Shown: in pieces, positions 41,755 through 53,600 of the stretch
Numbering within the stretch: position 1 is the stretch's first letter
Layout: the number at the start of each line of letters is the position of its first letter
Assembly (NCBI GenBank): GCA_963835375.1
Contig: CAWIGB010000016.1
Coordinates: 1-64,000, forward strand
Source of the DNA: Salinisphaera sp963835375
Lineage (GTDB): Bacteria; Pseudomonadota; Gammaproteobacteria; Nevskiales; Salinisphaeraceae
DNA length: 64,000 nucleotides
Direction: 5' to 3'
Made by a program: the position numbers and the translations under genes
Notes under the pieces: model-generated
What the model saw: the letters and a program-made list of their open reading frames with translations, nothing else
Told to the model about the DNA's origin: nothing
The model's database searches: none

Positions 41755-42222
41755 TTACTTTCCCAGAAACGACGACAATGCCTGATTGGCTATCGCGCCG
41801 CATACGCGCGTGCCGATCCGCTCCTTCAGATTGGCCAGGTTGAAGCGATTGCCTTGCCCACTCTGGAGCACGCCCGACAGCCCCTGTTGATACCCGGCGC
41901 TCTTCTCGGCCTGGCTCTGCCCACCCAGCCGGCTCAACAGACGGTTTTTCACCTGTTCCGCCGCGCTCTGTGTGTAACCCTGCTTCTGGCAATACGCCAG
42001 CACACCCGCCACATTCTGCATGCTCGATAGATTGAACGAGCCGCTGCCGAGTTGGCGCAGCAGCGTGGCCGAGCCGGCCGCGTTCCCGCTCTGCGTGGCA
42101 TTCGGCGAATTCATCAATCCCGAAGCCTCTTGCTTGAGATTGTCAAACGCGTTGGCCGAAGCCGCCGAAGAGACGGCGACCGTGCCGCTGATCACGACCA
42201 TTGCGAAATATCGGCTCTTCAT
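41755..42222 (-). CDS. DUF2501 (YjjA-like) exported protein
   Basis: A 155-residue protein with a clear signal peptide (MKSRYFAMVVISGTVAVSSA, cleavage after ANA), then a Gly/Ser/Gln-rich helical mature part with GSGSFNLSSMQNVAGVLAYC and NRLLSRLGG, and a second cysteine near the C-terminus, as in DUF2501 proteins. The family function is unknown; the product should be periplasmic. ATG 42222 has a good ribosome binding site (CAGGAGCAGTCA). Confidence 0.85.
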   Translation of the reverse strand: MKSRYFAMVVISGTVAVSSAASANAFDNLKQEASGLMNSPNATQSGNAAGSATLLRQLGSGSFNLSSMQNVAGVLAYCQKQGYTQSAAEQVKNRLLSRLGGQSQAEKSAGYQQGLSGVLQSGQGNRFNLANLKERIGTRVCGAIANQALSSFLGK

Positions 42223-42455
42223 TGACTGCTCCTGTCGCAAGACGACCGCACTACGATCTGGCTCGTCGAACTTCGTCGAGAAGTTCGACCCTATCGATAA
42301 GACACTACGTGACCGCAAAGTGACCAGATCTAACGGCACGTCTCTTGTCTCGCGGCCATTCGATACGCGCTACACGCCGCGCGCCGTCGTCGCGCACAAC
42401 CGACGTGCACGCCCTGATGCGCGCTGTCCATCGCACGAACCAATATGGGCAGTCT

Positions 42456-43091
42456 TCAGCTCGGCACCGATGCTTCACCCGCACCGGATGCAACAACAAT
42501 CCCGGCGGTCACGAGTACAGCCGCGGATGACCGGTTAAGCCAGCGCACGGCCCGAGCGGAGGCGAACAGTCGGCGCACCCATGAACACAGGACGATGTAG
42601 ATCAACGCACCGCTCGCAAGCGTTGCGGCCACGATCAGAGCCGTCGCCAAAAAACGGGCCGTGGTCATCCCGTGCATATCCACGAAATTCGGCAGCAGTC
42701 CGAGGTAGAACAGGATCACCTTCGGGTTGGAGGCGGACGTCAGAAAACCGGCCGTCAGATCGCGCCAAGGCGATCGCACTGCTGACGTCGTTGCGCTCAT
42801 CGGGCGAGCCGGGCTGCGCCAAGCGCGTATCCCCAGCCAAATCAGGTACAGCCCACCGATCAACCGGACCCACAGGAACAGTGCATGAAATTCGCGGGCG
42901 ATAAAAGCCAGGCCCGCCAGCGCCGCGCCGAGATATATCAGGTCGGCCGAGAGCAGCCCCGCGGTCAACGCCAGTCCCGCCGCAGCGCCGCCCTGCAGCG
43001 ACCGTGAAATCAACGCGAAGATGCCCGGTCCCGGCGTCATCACGAATACAAAGGTAGCCATCATCAGCAGAACGGCGCCGTCGAGACTCAT
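42456..43091 (-). CDS. LysE/RhtB-family amino-acid exporter
   Basis: A 211-residue membrane protein with about six hydrophobic segments and the LysE hallmark FVMTPGPGIFALISRSLQGG at the N-terminus. GLYLIWLGIRAWR and FLTSASNPKVILFYLGLLP in the middle are also family features. It should export amino acids or related compounds using the proton gradient. ATG 43091 begins just before the first helix. It is followed by 233 bases and then the DUF2501 gene on the same strand. Confidence 0.88.
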   Translation of the reverse strand: MSLDGAVLLMMATFVFVMTPGPGIFALISRSLQGGAAAGLALTAGLLSADLIYLGAALAGLAFIAREFHALFLWVRLIGGLYLIWLGIRAWRSPARPMSATTSAVRSPWRDLTAGFLTSASNPKVILFYLGLLPNFVDMHGMTTARFLATALIVAATLASGALIYIVLCSWVRRLFASARAVRWLNRSSAAVLVTAGIVVASGAGEASVPS

Positions 43092-43577
43092 GACACTTTC
43101 GATGCCTGAAAACGGACCGCGATGATCCGCAATCAACCCGAGTGCGGCAATCCCGCCGCGGGACCGCTGCGGTTTCCTAAGCGCAGCGGTTGTAGACCGC
43201 GAATCCCTTGGGGCCACGCCCGAGTCGCCCTCGGGTCGGCAAGCGCAGACGCGCGAGACCGTACCGGCGCCCGATCGATCTCGTGGCCGGCCACTTCGCC
43301 AGGGAAAATGCCCCGTGTTAACCGCACGACCGCAATCAGGCGCTGCAACGCTTTCGCATAGCGCGCCTGCGCTACGAACGTCGCGGTTTCTCGTTGTAGC
43401 CAGACGCTGCGCGGCGGCATGGACGAAACAACAAGATCCAGGCGCCGCATGGCTTCAATACTTCAAGAGCGGGCCCCGCGTGCCTGAACGCGCCGACAAC
43501 CGATCGCGGCGCTGATCATAGCTCGTTCGCACAAAACGGTATGAAGATCGTGCATCGGTCTTTTACACTACGCTCAC
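43092..43577. other. intergenic, exporter and tRNA promoters
   Basis: About 490 bases with no supported gene. The right end holds TACACT (43565-43570), a likely -10 box for the tRNA that starts at 43578. The left part should hold the leftward promoter of the LysE-type gene. Confidence 0.4.
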
Positions 43578-43654
43578 GCGCCCGTAGCTCAGCTGGATAG
43601 AGCATCGGCCTTCGAAGCCGGGTGTCGCAGGTTCGAATCCTGCCGGGCGCGCCA
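43578..43654 (+). tRNA. tRNA-Arg (TCG)
   Basis: 77 bases: acceptor GCGCCCG pairs with CGGGCGC, D-arm GCTC...GAGC, anticodon loop CTTCGAA with anticodon TCG, T-arm GCAGG-TTCGAAT-CCTGC, and encoded CCA. It decodes CGA. Confidence 0.95.
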
Positions 43655-44570
43655 CATTCGAAAGACTCGCCCGGCCGGGCGCTGACCCAAACCGTCCGAA
43701 CCGAGCTCAGCCGCGCCTGCAGCAAACCACGAGCCGCGCTCGGCCCATGCACGTCCTCGCCGAAGCGCATGGCGATACGAGCCGGGCGGGCAATACGCGC
43801 CAGCATGGAGTCATTCTTGCCGTGCGCGCCCGACCCGAGCCATCGACTGAGTATCGGACGGCTCGCCCCGCGAGAGACCGAGTCACAACGCTTTGGCCCC
43901 GTCGTTGCGCAGCTCGCACAACGCCCCTGAACGCACGGCATCGCCCGGAAGCCCCGGACGCGAGTCGCTGTCGCATCACGGGACGGTGACTTCGCCTCGA
44001 TACCGTTCCTATCGAACCGTGATTGTTCGCATGCGTTTTCGATACGGGCCATATGCCGAAGACACAACGCCAGCCTACCCGAAAGGATCTCGGCCCCTCT
44101 GTTGGCACTCTGTCGTGTCGTTACGCCATGTAGCATCCCAAGCTGCAATGCCCGGTGCCCGTGCTCGCTGCCTGCCATAATTCACGATCGGGGCGATCGG
44201 CGCTCGTATGCCCCGCGGATATTCAGAGCGTTCTACTGACCTCGGCCGCGATGTCGGACTCAGCCGCTACGGGGCGGATCAGGGGCGACATAGCCTATCG
44301 CGCCCGGTCTTCGCCGTCCGATCGTCCGCCGAGTATCGGCACGCCTTCTTCACGCCACGGGGTCAATCGACGCACGCCCCCCGGCTATTTCTCGGCCAAT
44401 CCGGCTTCGACATCCATTGCCGTCACAACCGCTCGCCACCATCGCGTGAGCCCGGCAAGGGCTGTAGTTGTATCGTTTTATGTCAGTTCGTGTATTCGAC
44501 ATACTTTGCGACAAACTTCCGAACGGCTGACAACGGCGCGGCACATCGGGGCGCTGTAATATCCCTCATC
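43655..44570. other. intergenic, 916 bases, no supported gene
   Basis: Overlapping frames occur on both strands, none with family features. The minus-strand frame 43516-44178 is an artefact of reading the tRNA backwards. The right end should hold the promoter of the efflux operon; no clear operator was found. Confidence 0.4.
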
Positions 44571-46132
44571 ATGACTGTGCTTATCCGTGACCGGCGGCGC
44601 CTCGGCGCGCCCCCTGGCCCTCGTTATGCCTGGCGTAGGCGTGCCCGCCGACCCATTGCCGCGGTGGCGCTTCTGGCGTTGGGCGGATGCGTTCTCCCCC
44701 CGAACGTGCCGGCACCAAAACCGATCGCGCCGAGCCATTACCGGGGCTCGGATAAGACGGCGCGCGCGAACGACCCGTCGATCTGGCCGACGCCCGCCTG
44801 GTGGCGGAATTTCGACTCGCCGGAACTCGACCGCCTCATGTCGCAGGCACGGTCCGCGAATTACGATATTGCCGCCGCCGCCGCCCGGGTGGCCCAGGCC
44901 GACGCCCAGATCCGTGTTTCGGGCGCGCCGCTCTTCCCGACGCCTGGGCGCCAAGGGATCCGCGACACGCAGCTATCAGGGCGCCGGGTCGCAGAGTAAT
45001 TCGTACTCACTGCCCAGCGGCAGCGGCGGCAGCACCAGCGTGCTCTCCCCCGGTTCGACCACGCGAACGGATTATCAGGCGGCCCTCAACGCCAGCTACG
45101 AGCTCGACTTCTGGGGCAAGAACCGAAGCTCGCTGCGACTCGGCGAAGCAGTCTGCACTGGCGAGCCGCTACGACGAGGCGACGGTGGCATTGAGCGTGG
45201 AATCGAGCGTCGCGACCACTTACTTCACCATCGTCACGCTCAAGGATCGGCTACGCATCGCCCAGCAGAACCTCGGCATCGCGCGCGATCTGCTGAAGGC
45301 GTTGCAGGCACAGCTCCAGGTGGGCATCGGCACTGCGCTCGACGTGGCGCAGCAACAGACCCAGGTGGCAAACCAGCTGGCGGCGATTCCGCCGATCCGG
45401 CAACAGCTGGAGCAGAACGTGAACGCGCTCGCCGTTCTGCTCGGAGAGCCACCGGCCCGGCTCGATCTCACCATCACGACGCCGTCGCGGATCAGCGTGC
45501 CCTCGATCGATGCCGGGCTGCCATCGACCCTGCTCACCCGCCGACCCGACATCGCCCAGGCACGGGCCCAACTCAACGCCGCGCGCTCGGACGTGTCGTC
45601 ATCCAAGGCCGCGCTGTTTCCGACGTTCGATCTGAGCGCCCAGGGCGGCTGGGAGAACGCGACGCTCAACGGGCTGTTCAATCCGCTCAACGAGTTCTAT
45701 TCGCTGGCCGGAAACATCACGCAACCGATTTTCGAAGGCGGTCAGCTGCGTGGCCAGCTCGCTGTCAGCCGTGGTCGCTACGACGAACTCCTGGCCAATT
45801 ACCAGAGCGACGTCATCAGCGCGTTCGAGGATGTCGACAACGCTTTGACCGATATCCGCCAGACCACCGAACAGGAAAAGCGTCAGCAACAAGCGGTGAA
45901 ACTGGCGCAGCGCGCGCTCGATATCTCGCGCGCGCGGCTCAGACAAGGCATTACCGATGTCACCACGGTACTCAATACCGAACAGACCCTGTTCAACGCG
46001 CGCGACGCGCTCGCCCAGACACGCCAGGCCCGACTCAATGCCACGGTGAGTCTCTATCAGGCGCTGGGGGGCGGCTGGGATGAGGCCACCGCCCGGCAAT
46101 CCAAGAGTTATCGGGCCATGCCACGGTTGTGA
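44571..46132 (+). pseudogene. NodT-family outer-membrane efflux lipoprotein, two frameshifts
   Basis: Outer-membrane channel of a tripartite pump, about 520 residues if repaired. The N-terminus has a lipoprotein signal (VALLALGGC, lipobox LGGC). Two TolC-like helical hairpins follow, with NYDIAAAAARVAQADAQIR in the first half and FPTFDLSAQGGWENATLNGL, NITQPIFEGGQLRGQLAVSR and LRQGITDVTTVLNTEQTLF in the second. The frame changes near 44950 and near 45150. The span is 3n+2, fitting two inserted bases. It lies first in an operon with membrane-fusion and RND genes, 34 bases before the next. Confidence 0.87.
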
Positions 46133-46166
46133 ACCCGTGGCGCCGTATCGCCCGCAAGGAATCACG

Positions 46167-47469
46167 ATGACTGGAAAACGTATTCTGATCGCGCTGGTCA
46201 TGCTCGCCGCGCTCGCCGGTCTGATCTGGTTCGCGCTGTCGGCACACAGCGGCAAATCCACCCGCGGCCATGGCCGGTTCGGCAACGGGCAAGCGCGGCG
46301 TGTCGGTACTCACCGCCAAGGCCACCCGCAAGAACGTTCCCGTGATTCTCAACGGCGTCGGCACGATTCAGGCGTACCAGACCGTCACGGTACAGCCGCA
46401 GGTCGGCGGCAAGCTGCTGAGCCTCAACTTCAAGGAAGGCCAGGAGGTCGACAAGGGCGACGTGCTCGCGAAGATCGACCCCACCACCTACAAGGCGGAT
46501 CTCGAACAGGCCAAGGCCAAGCTCGCCATGGATCAGGCAGCGCTGGCCAACGCGCGGCTCGACCTGAAGCGCTACGCGAAGCTGGCGAAGACCAACTACG
46601 TCTCGAAACAGCAGGCCGATCAGGCTCGGGCCACCGTTCGCCAGGACGCGGCCCAGGTACAGTCCGACCAGGCGGCGGTCGACAGCGCCCAGGCCACGCT
46701 GGGCTACACCTCGGTGGTGGCGCCGATCACCGGGCGCACCGGCATTCGCATGGTCGACGAAGGCAATATCGTGTCGGCCAGCAGCACCGATATCGTCGTG
46801 ATCACCCAGGTGCAACCCATTGCGGCCGTGTTCACGCTGCCCTCGGACGATGTCGCGCAGGTACGCGCCGCCTCGGCCAAGGGCGCTCTGACGGTGCGCG
46901 TGCTGGGCGCCGACGGTAACAAGGTCCTGGATACCGGCCATCTGGAGGTGATCAACAACCAGGTCGACACCACCACCGGCACGATCAAGCTCAAGGCCGT
47001 GTTGCCGAACGCCGGCGAGCAGCTCTGGCCCGGTCAGTTCGTCAACGTCCGGCTCCAGGTCGGCACGCTGGACAACGCGACCGTCGTGCCGGTCGCCGCG
47101 GTACAGCAAGGCCCGAACGGTGCTTTCGTCTACGAGGTCGGCAAGAACGGAAAAGCCGCGATGCATGCGGTGACCGTCACCCAGCAGGACGAGACCCAGG
47201 CGGTGATCGCCCAGGGGGTCAAGCCGGGCGAAGCCGTGATCACCGCCGGGTTCGGCCAGCTTTCCGACGGCGCCAAGGTCAAGGTGGATCAGAGCAAGGG
47301 CGAATCGAACCCGAGCTCGGCCAAGGCCGCGGAGGAGATCGGGCACAAAGCCGAATCCGGTCGCGATGGTGAACCCGCCGATCCCGGCAATACGGGCAGT
47401 AGGCGGCGCACCGGCAATTCCGGCGATTCCGCGACGCCGCCCCGGCAGAAGAGCACGGCGAAACCCTGA
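46167..47469 (+). pseudogene. mdtA: MdtA-like membrane fusion protein, one frameshift
   Basis: Periplasmic adaptor linking the RND pumps to the outer-membrane channel, about 434 residues. ATG 46167, with AAGGA upstream, starts an N-terminal anchor (MTGKRILIALVMLAALAGLI). The frame breaks near 46255-46290 and continues as ATRKNVPVILNGVGTIQAYQ, with a lipoyl half (GQEVDKGDVLAKID), a helical hairpin, the other lipoyl half (LGYTSVVAPITGRTGIRMVD) and beta-barrel domains. The C-terminal 60 residues are charged and low-complexity. The span is 3n+1, as for one inserted base. Its TGA overlaps the ATG of the next gene. Confidence 0.88.
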
Positions 47470-50400
47470 TGCGCGTCTCCGACGCTTTCATCAGCCGGCC
47501 GATCGCGACGTCGCTGCTGGCGCTGGCGGTGCTGTTGTCGGGCGTCCTAGGCTATCGTTTTCTACCGATATCGTCGCTGCCACAGGTCGATTTCCCGACC
47601 ATCCAGGTCACGACGCGCCTGCCCGGCGCCAGCGCCGATACCGTCTCGCGCCTGCTGACCGCGCCGCTCGAGCACCAGCTCGGCCAGATCCAGGGGCTGT
47701 CGAACATGACTTCGACCAGCTCGATGGGTCGCAGCGAAATCACGCTCCAGTTCGTGCTCGGACGCGATATCGATGCCGCGTCTCAGGACGTACAGGACGC
47801 GATCAACGAGGCCAACGGCAATCTGCCGAACAACCTGCCCTACCCGCCGAGCTATTCGAAGGTGAACCCGGCCGACACGCCGATCCTCACCATCGCGCTG
47901 ACATCAAACAACCTGCCGATCGAGCGTCTCAGCGACGTCGCCGATACGCTGCTCGCCCAGCGACTGAGCGAAGTGGGCGGTGTCGGTCATGTGACGGTCG
48001 AGGGCGGCATCCGCCCGGCCGTGCGCATCCAGGCGGATCTGCCACAGCTCGCATCCTACGGCCTCGGGCTGGAGACGTTGCGCAGCGCAATCTCCTCGGC
48101 CAACACCAACCAGGCCAAGGGTTCGCTCTCGGGCGCGGTGAAGGCCTACACCATCGGCGCCAACGACCAGCTCGCCGATGCGGCGGCTTATCGAAACGTC
48201 ATCGTGGCCTACAAGAACGATGCACCGGTGCGCCTCGACAATGTGGCCAAAATCGTCTCCGGCGTCGAAGACAACAAGGTGGCCGCCAGCTTCAACGGCA
48301 CGCCGGCGGTGGTCATCGACGTGCAGCGCCAGCCGGGCGCCAACATCGTGCAGACGGTCGATGCGCTCAAGGCCCGCCTGCCGGAACTGCGCTCGGCCGT
48401 GCCGAGTGGCGTGAACATGCAGATCGTGTCCGACCGCACGGGCACGATCCGCGCTTCGGTACGCGACGTGCAGTTCACCCTGCTGCTCTCGGTGGCACTC
48501 GTGGTGATGGTGGTGCTGCTGTTCCTGCGCAGCGTCAGTGCGACGATGATCGCCGGCGTCGCCCTCCCGCTATCGCTGATCGCCACCTTCGGCGTCATGT
48601 GGTTCGCCGGGTTTTCGCTCGACAATCTCTCGCTGATGGCGCTGACCATTGCCACCGGGTTCGTGGTCGACGATGCCATCGTGATGATCGAGAACATCGT
48701 GCGCCATCTCGAGGCCGGAGAATCGCCGATGCGGGCGGCCTACAAGGGCTCGGGCGAAATCGCCTTCACCGTGATCTCGCTGACCCTGTCGCTGATCGCC
48801 GTTTTCATCCCGTTGCTGCTCATGCCGGGCATCGTGGGCCGGCTGTTCCGCGAGTTCGCGCTCACGCTTTCGGTATCCGTTGTCGTATCGGCCATCGTTT
48901 CACTGACGCTCACGCCGATGATGTGCGCGCGTCTGCTGTCGACCCGGGCACGTCAGCCCGGTCGTTTCTCGCGCGCGGCCGACCGCGCCGTGGCCCGTCT
49001 GACCGAGGGCTACGAAACAAGCCTGCGCTGGGTACTCGCCCGGCGCGCGGCCACGCTGTGGGTCACCGTGGCCACGCTGGCGCTGACCGTGCTGCTGTAC
49101 ATCCTCATCCCGAAAGGCTTCCTGCCGCAGGAAGACACCGGATTGCTGAGGGCGCAGACACGCGCGGATGCATCGTTGTCGTTCGAGGCCATGCACAAGA
49201 TACAGGCGCGCGTGGATGCAGCCGTACGACGCGACCCGGACGTCGCCGCCGTCACTTCGACCGTGGGCGTGAGCTCGAGCAACGCCACGCCCAATGCCGG
49301 CAGCATGTCGATCGTGCTCAAGCCCCGGGCGGATCGCAGCGACACGATCGATACCACCATCGACGATCTCAATCGACGCGTGGCCGGCATCGCCGGTGTG
49401 AACGTCGTGTTCAAGGCCGTACAGAGCATCCAGATCGCCACCACCAGCGGCCCGACCCAATATCAGTACGTGCTGACCGACAGCGATGCCGACCGGCTGA
49501 CCGAGTGGTCGAACCGCCTCACCCGGGCGCTGCGAAATGTGTCGCAGGTGCGCAATGTGTCGTCGGACATCGACAACGTGGGCCAGCGCGTGCAGGTCGA
49601 CGTGGATCGCAACGCCGCCGGGCGCCTGGGCGTGACCATGCAGTCGATCGACGACACGCTCTACGATGCCTTCGGCCAGCGCCAGATCTCCACCATCTTC
49701 GGCCAGGCCAATCAGTATCGTGTGGTGCTGGAGGCCGCACCTCGCTATCAGTCGGATCCGTCGGTGCTGTCGGATCTGTACGTGCCGACAAGCGACGGCA
49801 GTCAGGTGCCGCTGCGCGCGGTGGCGAACACGCATCTGGTTTCAGCGCCACTGGCCATCCAGCACGAGGAACAGTTCCCGGCCGCCACATTGAACTTCGA
49901 TCTGGCACCGGGCACCTCGCTCGGCGAGGCCGTCAACGCGATTCAGGACACCGAGCAATCGATCGGCATGCCGGCCGCGATCCAGGGCACGTTCGTCGGC
50001 AGCGCGGCCGAGTTCGCCAAGTCGCTCAAGGTCGAACCGTGGCTGATTCTGGCTGCGATCATCGTCATCTACATCGTCCTGGGTGTGCTCTACGAGAGCT
50101 TCATCCACCCGTTCACGATCCTCACCACCCTGCCTTCGGCCGGCGTGGGCGCGCTGCTGGCGCTGTCCCTGCTCGGTTACGACCTGTCGGTGGTGGCGCT
50201 GATCGGGATCATTCTCTTGATGGGCATCGTGAAGAAGAACGCCATCATGATGATCGACTTCGCCCTCGACGCCGAGCGAGAACGCGGCCTGGCGCCGGAA
50301 GCCGCCATCTTCGAAGCGGCCCTGCGGCGTTTTCGCCCGATCATGATGACCACACTCGCGGCCCTGCTCGGCGCCCTGCCGCTGGCGCTGGCCCACAACG

Positions 50401-50600
50401 TGGGCTCCGAGCTGCGCGTACCGCTGGGCGTGACCATCATCGGCGGGCTGTTGCTGTCGCAGGTCATGACGCTCTATACGACGCCGGTCATCTACCTGTA
50501 CATGGACGGCGTGAAGGACCGGCTCGCGCGCTCGCGTCTCGGGCGTTATCTCGGTAGCCATGAAGCCCGCGGTCGCGGCCTCGCCCCGCCGATCCGCTGA
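47469..50600 (+). CDS. mdtB: MdtB-like RND efflux pump subunit
   Basis: Inner-membrane RND transporter of 1,043 residues, the usual length, in one intact frame. The N-terminus MRVSDAFISRPIATSLLALA fits the family. The proton-relay aspartates lie in GFVVDDAIVMIENIVRHLE (TM4) and the lysine in GIVKKNAIMMIDFALDAER (TM10). Two large periplasmic loops separate twelve membrane segments. In the MdtABC system MdtB and MdtC form one mixed trimer that exports bile salts, novobiocin and other compounds. The gene starts inside the mdtA stop (TGATG) and is followed by mdtC after 18 bases. Confidence 0.93.
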   Translation: MRVSDAFISRPIATSLLALAVLLSGVLGYRFLPISSLPQVDFPTIQVTTRLPGASADTVSRLLTAPLEHQLGQIQGLSNMTSTSSMGRSEITLQFVLGRDIDAASQDVQDAINEANGNLPNNLPYPPSYSKVNPADTPILTIALTSNNLPIERLSDVADTLLAQRLSEVGGVGHVTVEGGIRPAVRIQADLPQLASYGLGLETLRSAISSANTNQAKGSLSGAVKAYTIGANDQLADAAAYRNVIVAYKNDAPVRLDNVAKIVSGVEDNKVAASFNGTPAVVIDVQRQPGANIVQTVDALKARLPELRSAVPSGVNMQIVSDRTGTIRASVRDVQFTLLLSVALVVMVVLLFLRSVSATMIAGVALPLSLIATFGVMWFAGFSLDNLSLMALTIATGFVVDDAIVMIENIVRHLEAGESPMRAAYKGSGEIAFTVISLTLSLIAVFIPLLLMPGIVGRLFREFALTLSVSVVVSAIVSLTLTPMMCARLLSTRARQPGRFSRAADRAVARLTEGYETSLRWVLARRAATLWVTVATLALTVLLYILIPKGFLPQEDTGLLRAQTRADASLSFEAMHKIQARVDAAVRRDPDVAAVTSTVGVSSSNATPNAGSMSIVLKPRADRSDTIDTTIDDLNRRVAGIAGVNVVFKAVQSIQIATTSGPTQYQYVLTDSDADRLTEWSNRLTRALRNVSQVRNVSSDIDNVGQRVQVDVDRNAAGRLGVTMQSIDDTLYDAFGQRQISTIFGQANQYRVVLEAAPRYQSDPSVLSDLYVPTSDGSQVPLRAVANTHLVSAPLAIQHEEQFPAATLNFDLAPGTSLGEAVNAIQDTEQSIGMPAAIQGTFVGSAAEFAKSLKVEPWLILAAIIVIYIVLGVLYESFIHPFTILTTLPSAGVGALLALSLLGYDLSVVALIGIILLMGIVKKNAIMMIDFALDAERERGLAPEAAIFEAALRRFRPIMMTTLAALLGALPLALAHNVGSELRVPLGVTIIGGLLLSQVMTLYTTPVIYLYMDGVKDRLARSRLGRYLGSHEARGRGLAPPIR

Positions 50601-50618
50601 TCGGGCGCCGCTCGCGTC

Positions 50619-53600
50619 ATGAATGTTTCGGCTCCGTCCATCCGGCACCCGATCGGCACCTGCCTGCTGGCCTTCGGCCTGTTGCTGCTCGGTACGGTGA
50701 GCTATCTCTATCTGCCGGTGGCCAGCCTGCCCTCAGTGGACCTGCCCATCATCACGGTATCCGCGAGCTTGCCGGGGGCGAGCCCGGAGACGGTGGCGGC
50801 CACGGTCGCGGCGCCGCTGGAGCGCCGCCTGGGCGCCATTCCGGGCGTCACCGCGCTGAGCTCCACGAGCACGCTCGGCTCGACCAGCATCATGATCCAG
50901 TTCGCGCTGAACCGCAGCGTGGACGGTGCCGCACAGGATGTGCAGTCCGCGATCAACGCCGCCCAGGCGGATCTGCCGGGCAATCTGTCGCGTACGCCGC
51001 ATTTGCGCAAGATCAATCCGTCGGCTTTTCCCATCCTCATTCTGGCGCTCACGTCGAAGACGATGCCGCCGAGCGATCTCTACGATGTCGCCGACACCGT
51101 GATCGCGCAGCGCATCGCCCAGGTCCAGGGGGTATCGGATGTATCGGTGACCGGTGCCGAGCAGCCGGCGGTGCGCGTGGATATGGAGCCCGGCAAGCTC
51201 GCCGATATGGGCATCGGTCTGGACGTCGTACGCCAGGCCATCGTCAACGCCAACGTCGACAGTCCGCTCGGCAGTTTCGACGGAACGAGCCGGCATCTGA
51301 GCATCGGTACCAACAGCGCCCTGCGCTCGGTGGACGATTATCGGTCGATACCGGTCAAGAAGACCGACGGCACGCTGGTCCCGTTGTCCGATGTGGCGAA
51401 CGTGAGTGCGGGCACGCGCGACCGGCTGCAGACGGGTTCCTACGACGGCAAACCGGCGGTGCTGCTGATCATCCATCAGTCCAGCGGCGCCAACGTGGTC
51501 GCCACCGTCGAGCGCATCAAGGCAATGCTGCCGACACTCGATCGCTGGGTGCCGAGTGGCGTCAAGATCTCCACCTTCTCGGATCGAACCACCACCATCC
51601 ATTCCAGCGTGAACGATCTGCAGTTCACCCTCATGGCCAGTATCGCGCTCGTCATGCTCGTCGTACTGCTGTTCCTGCGTCGCGGCGTGCCCACGATCGC
51701 CGCCGGCATCACCGTACCGCTGTCGCTGGCCGGCACCGCCGTGTTGATGTGGCTGTGCGGATTTTCGCTCGACAACCTGTCGCTGATGGCGCTGACCATT
51801 TCGGTCGGCTTCGTGGTGGACGATGCGATCGTGATGATCGAGAACGTCTACCGCAATCTCGAAGCAGGCATGCGCCCGCTGCGGGCGGCGTTCGCCGGCG
51901 CCAAGCAGATCGGTTTCACCGTGGTCTCGATCAGCCTTTCACTGATCGCCGCGTTCAGCCCGTTGGTGCTCATGAGCGGCATCCCGGGGCGCCTGCTGCG
52001 CGAGTTCTCGCTCACGCTGGTATTCGCCATCGCGGTGTCGGCGCTCGTTTCGCTGACCGTGACGCCGATGATCTGCAGCCGGTTCATCCGGCGCGCGCCC
52101 CAACTCGGCGAGACCCGGCTCGATCGACTGCTCGAACCCGTGTTCGTATGGCTCAACGGCGCCTATACCGCCAGCCTGCGGCACGTCATCAACCAGCGCT
52201 GGCTGATGATGGGCGTCACCGGCGCTGGCGCTGGTGCTCATGGGCGCGCTGTTCATGCATCTGCCCAAGAGCTTCATCCCGGAAGGCGACGCCGACCTGC
52301 TGATCGGCATCACCCAGGGCGCGCCGGATGCCTCGTTCGATCGCATGGTGGCGATTGAGAAACGCGTGCGCGATATCGTGCTTTCCGACCCGGCTGTGGC
52401 CCACGTTGGCGACGGCGTCGGTTCGTCGGGCCGTGGCGGCGCCAACCAGGCGCGGCTTTTCGTGGCGCTGAAACCCACCGACGAACGCACCGCCACGGCA
52501 CAACAGATCATCGCGCGCCTGCGACCAAAACTGGCCAAAGTGACGGATGCCCGCACGTTCCTGAGCGCGATCCAGGCCTTGCCGACCGGCGTGCATCACA
52601 GCGACAAGGGCAATTATCAGTTCACACTCTGGAGCCCCGAACTTTCGCTGTTGTCGGAGTGGACACCAAAGGTGCTGGCAAGACTGCGCCGGATTCCGCA
52701 GCTGGCCGACATATCGACCGATCGCGACGAAGGCGGGCCCCAGGTCAATCTGCAGATCGATCGCACGGCGGCCGCCCGGTTGCACGTGAGTGCCACGGCC
52801 ATCGATTCCGCGCTCAACGATGCCTTCTCGCAGCGCCAGATCTCGACCATCTACACCCAGAGCAATCAGTACAAGGTGGTGCTCGGTATTTCGCCCGATC
52901 TGCAGCGCGAGGTCGCCGACGTTCATCGCCTCTACGTGACGGCGGAGGACGGCAGCCAGGTACCGCTGTCGGCGGTCACCACCATGAGCATCGGCACCGC
53001 ACCGCTGTCGGTGCATCACGACGGCCAGTTTCCGTCGGTGACCTTCAGCTACAACCTCGCGCCGGGCGCCACCATGGGCGTGGCACAGAGCGCGATTCAG
53101 ACCGCGATGGGCGAACTGCATGCGCCACCGGACGTACACATCGATCTCGGCAGCAGCAGCAATCCGGCCAGCGCCGGGCACGAATTGCTGCTGATCTGTG
53201 CGGCGCTGATCTCGGTCTACCTGGTGCTCGGCATTCTCTACGAAAGCCTGATCCACCCGCTGACGATCATCTCCACCCTGCCGTCGGCCGGGCTCGGCGC
53301 GGTTCTCGCCTTGTATATCACCGGCACCGAGCTGTCGCTCATGCCGGTGATCGGCATCGTGTTGCTGATCGGCATCGTCAAGAAGAACGGCATCATGCTG
53401 GTCGACTTCGCGCTCGAAGGCGAGCGCAAGCGCGGCTGGACGCCGGAAAAGGCGATCTTCGAAGCCGCGCGCGAGCGCTTCCGGCCGATCACCATGACCA
53501 CCATGGCCGCCGTGCTTGGCGCGGTACCCCTGCTGATCGCCTCCGGTCCGGGCTCGGAACTGCGACGACCGCTGGGCATCACCATCATCGGCGGGCTGAT

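Noticed and set aside
43516..44178. 220-codon minus-strand frame with GRIRTCDTRLRRPMLYPAEL
   Set aside because: This string is the well-known false protein from reading a tRNA backwards; here it is tRNA-Arg at 43578-43654.
47366..50557. 1,063-codon frame overlapping mdtB
   Set aside because: It is low-complexity Arg/Gly/Ala sequence in a shifted frame of an intact RND gene; a shadow of GC-rich codon use.
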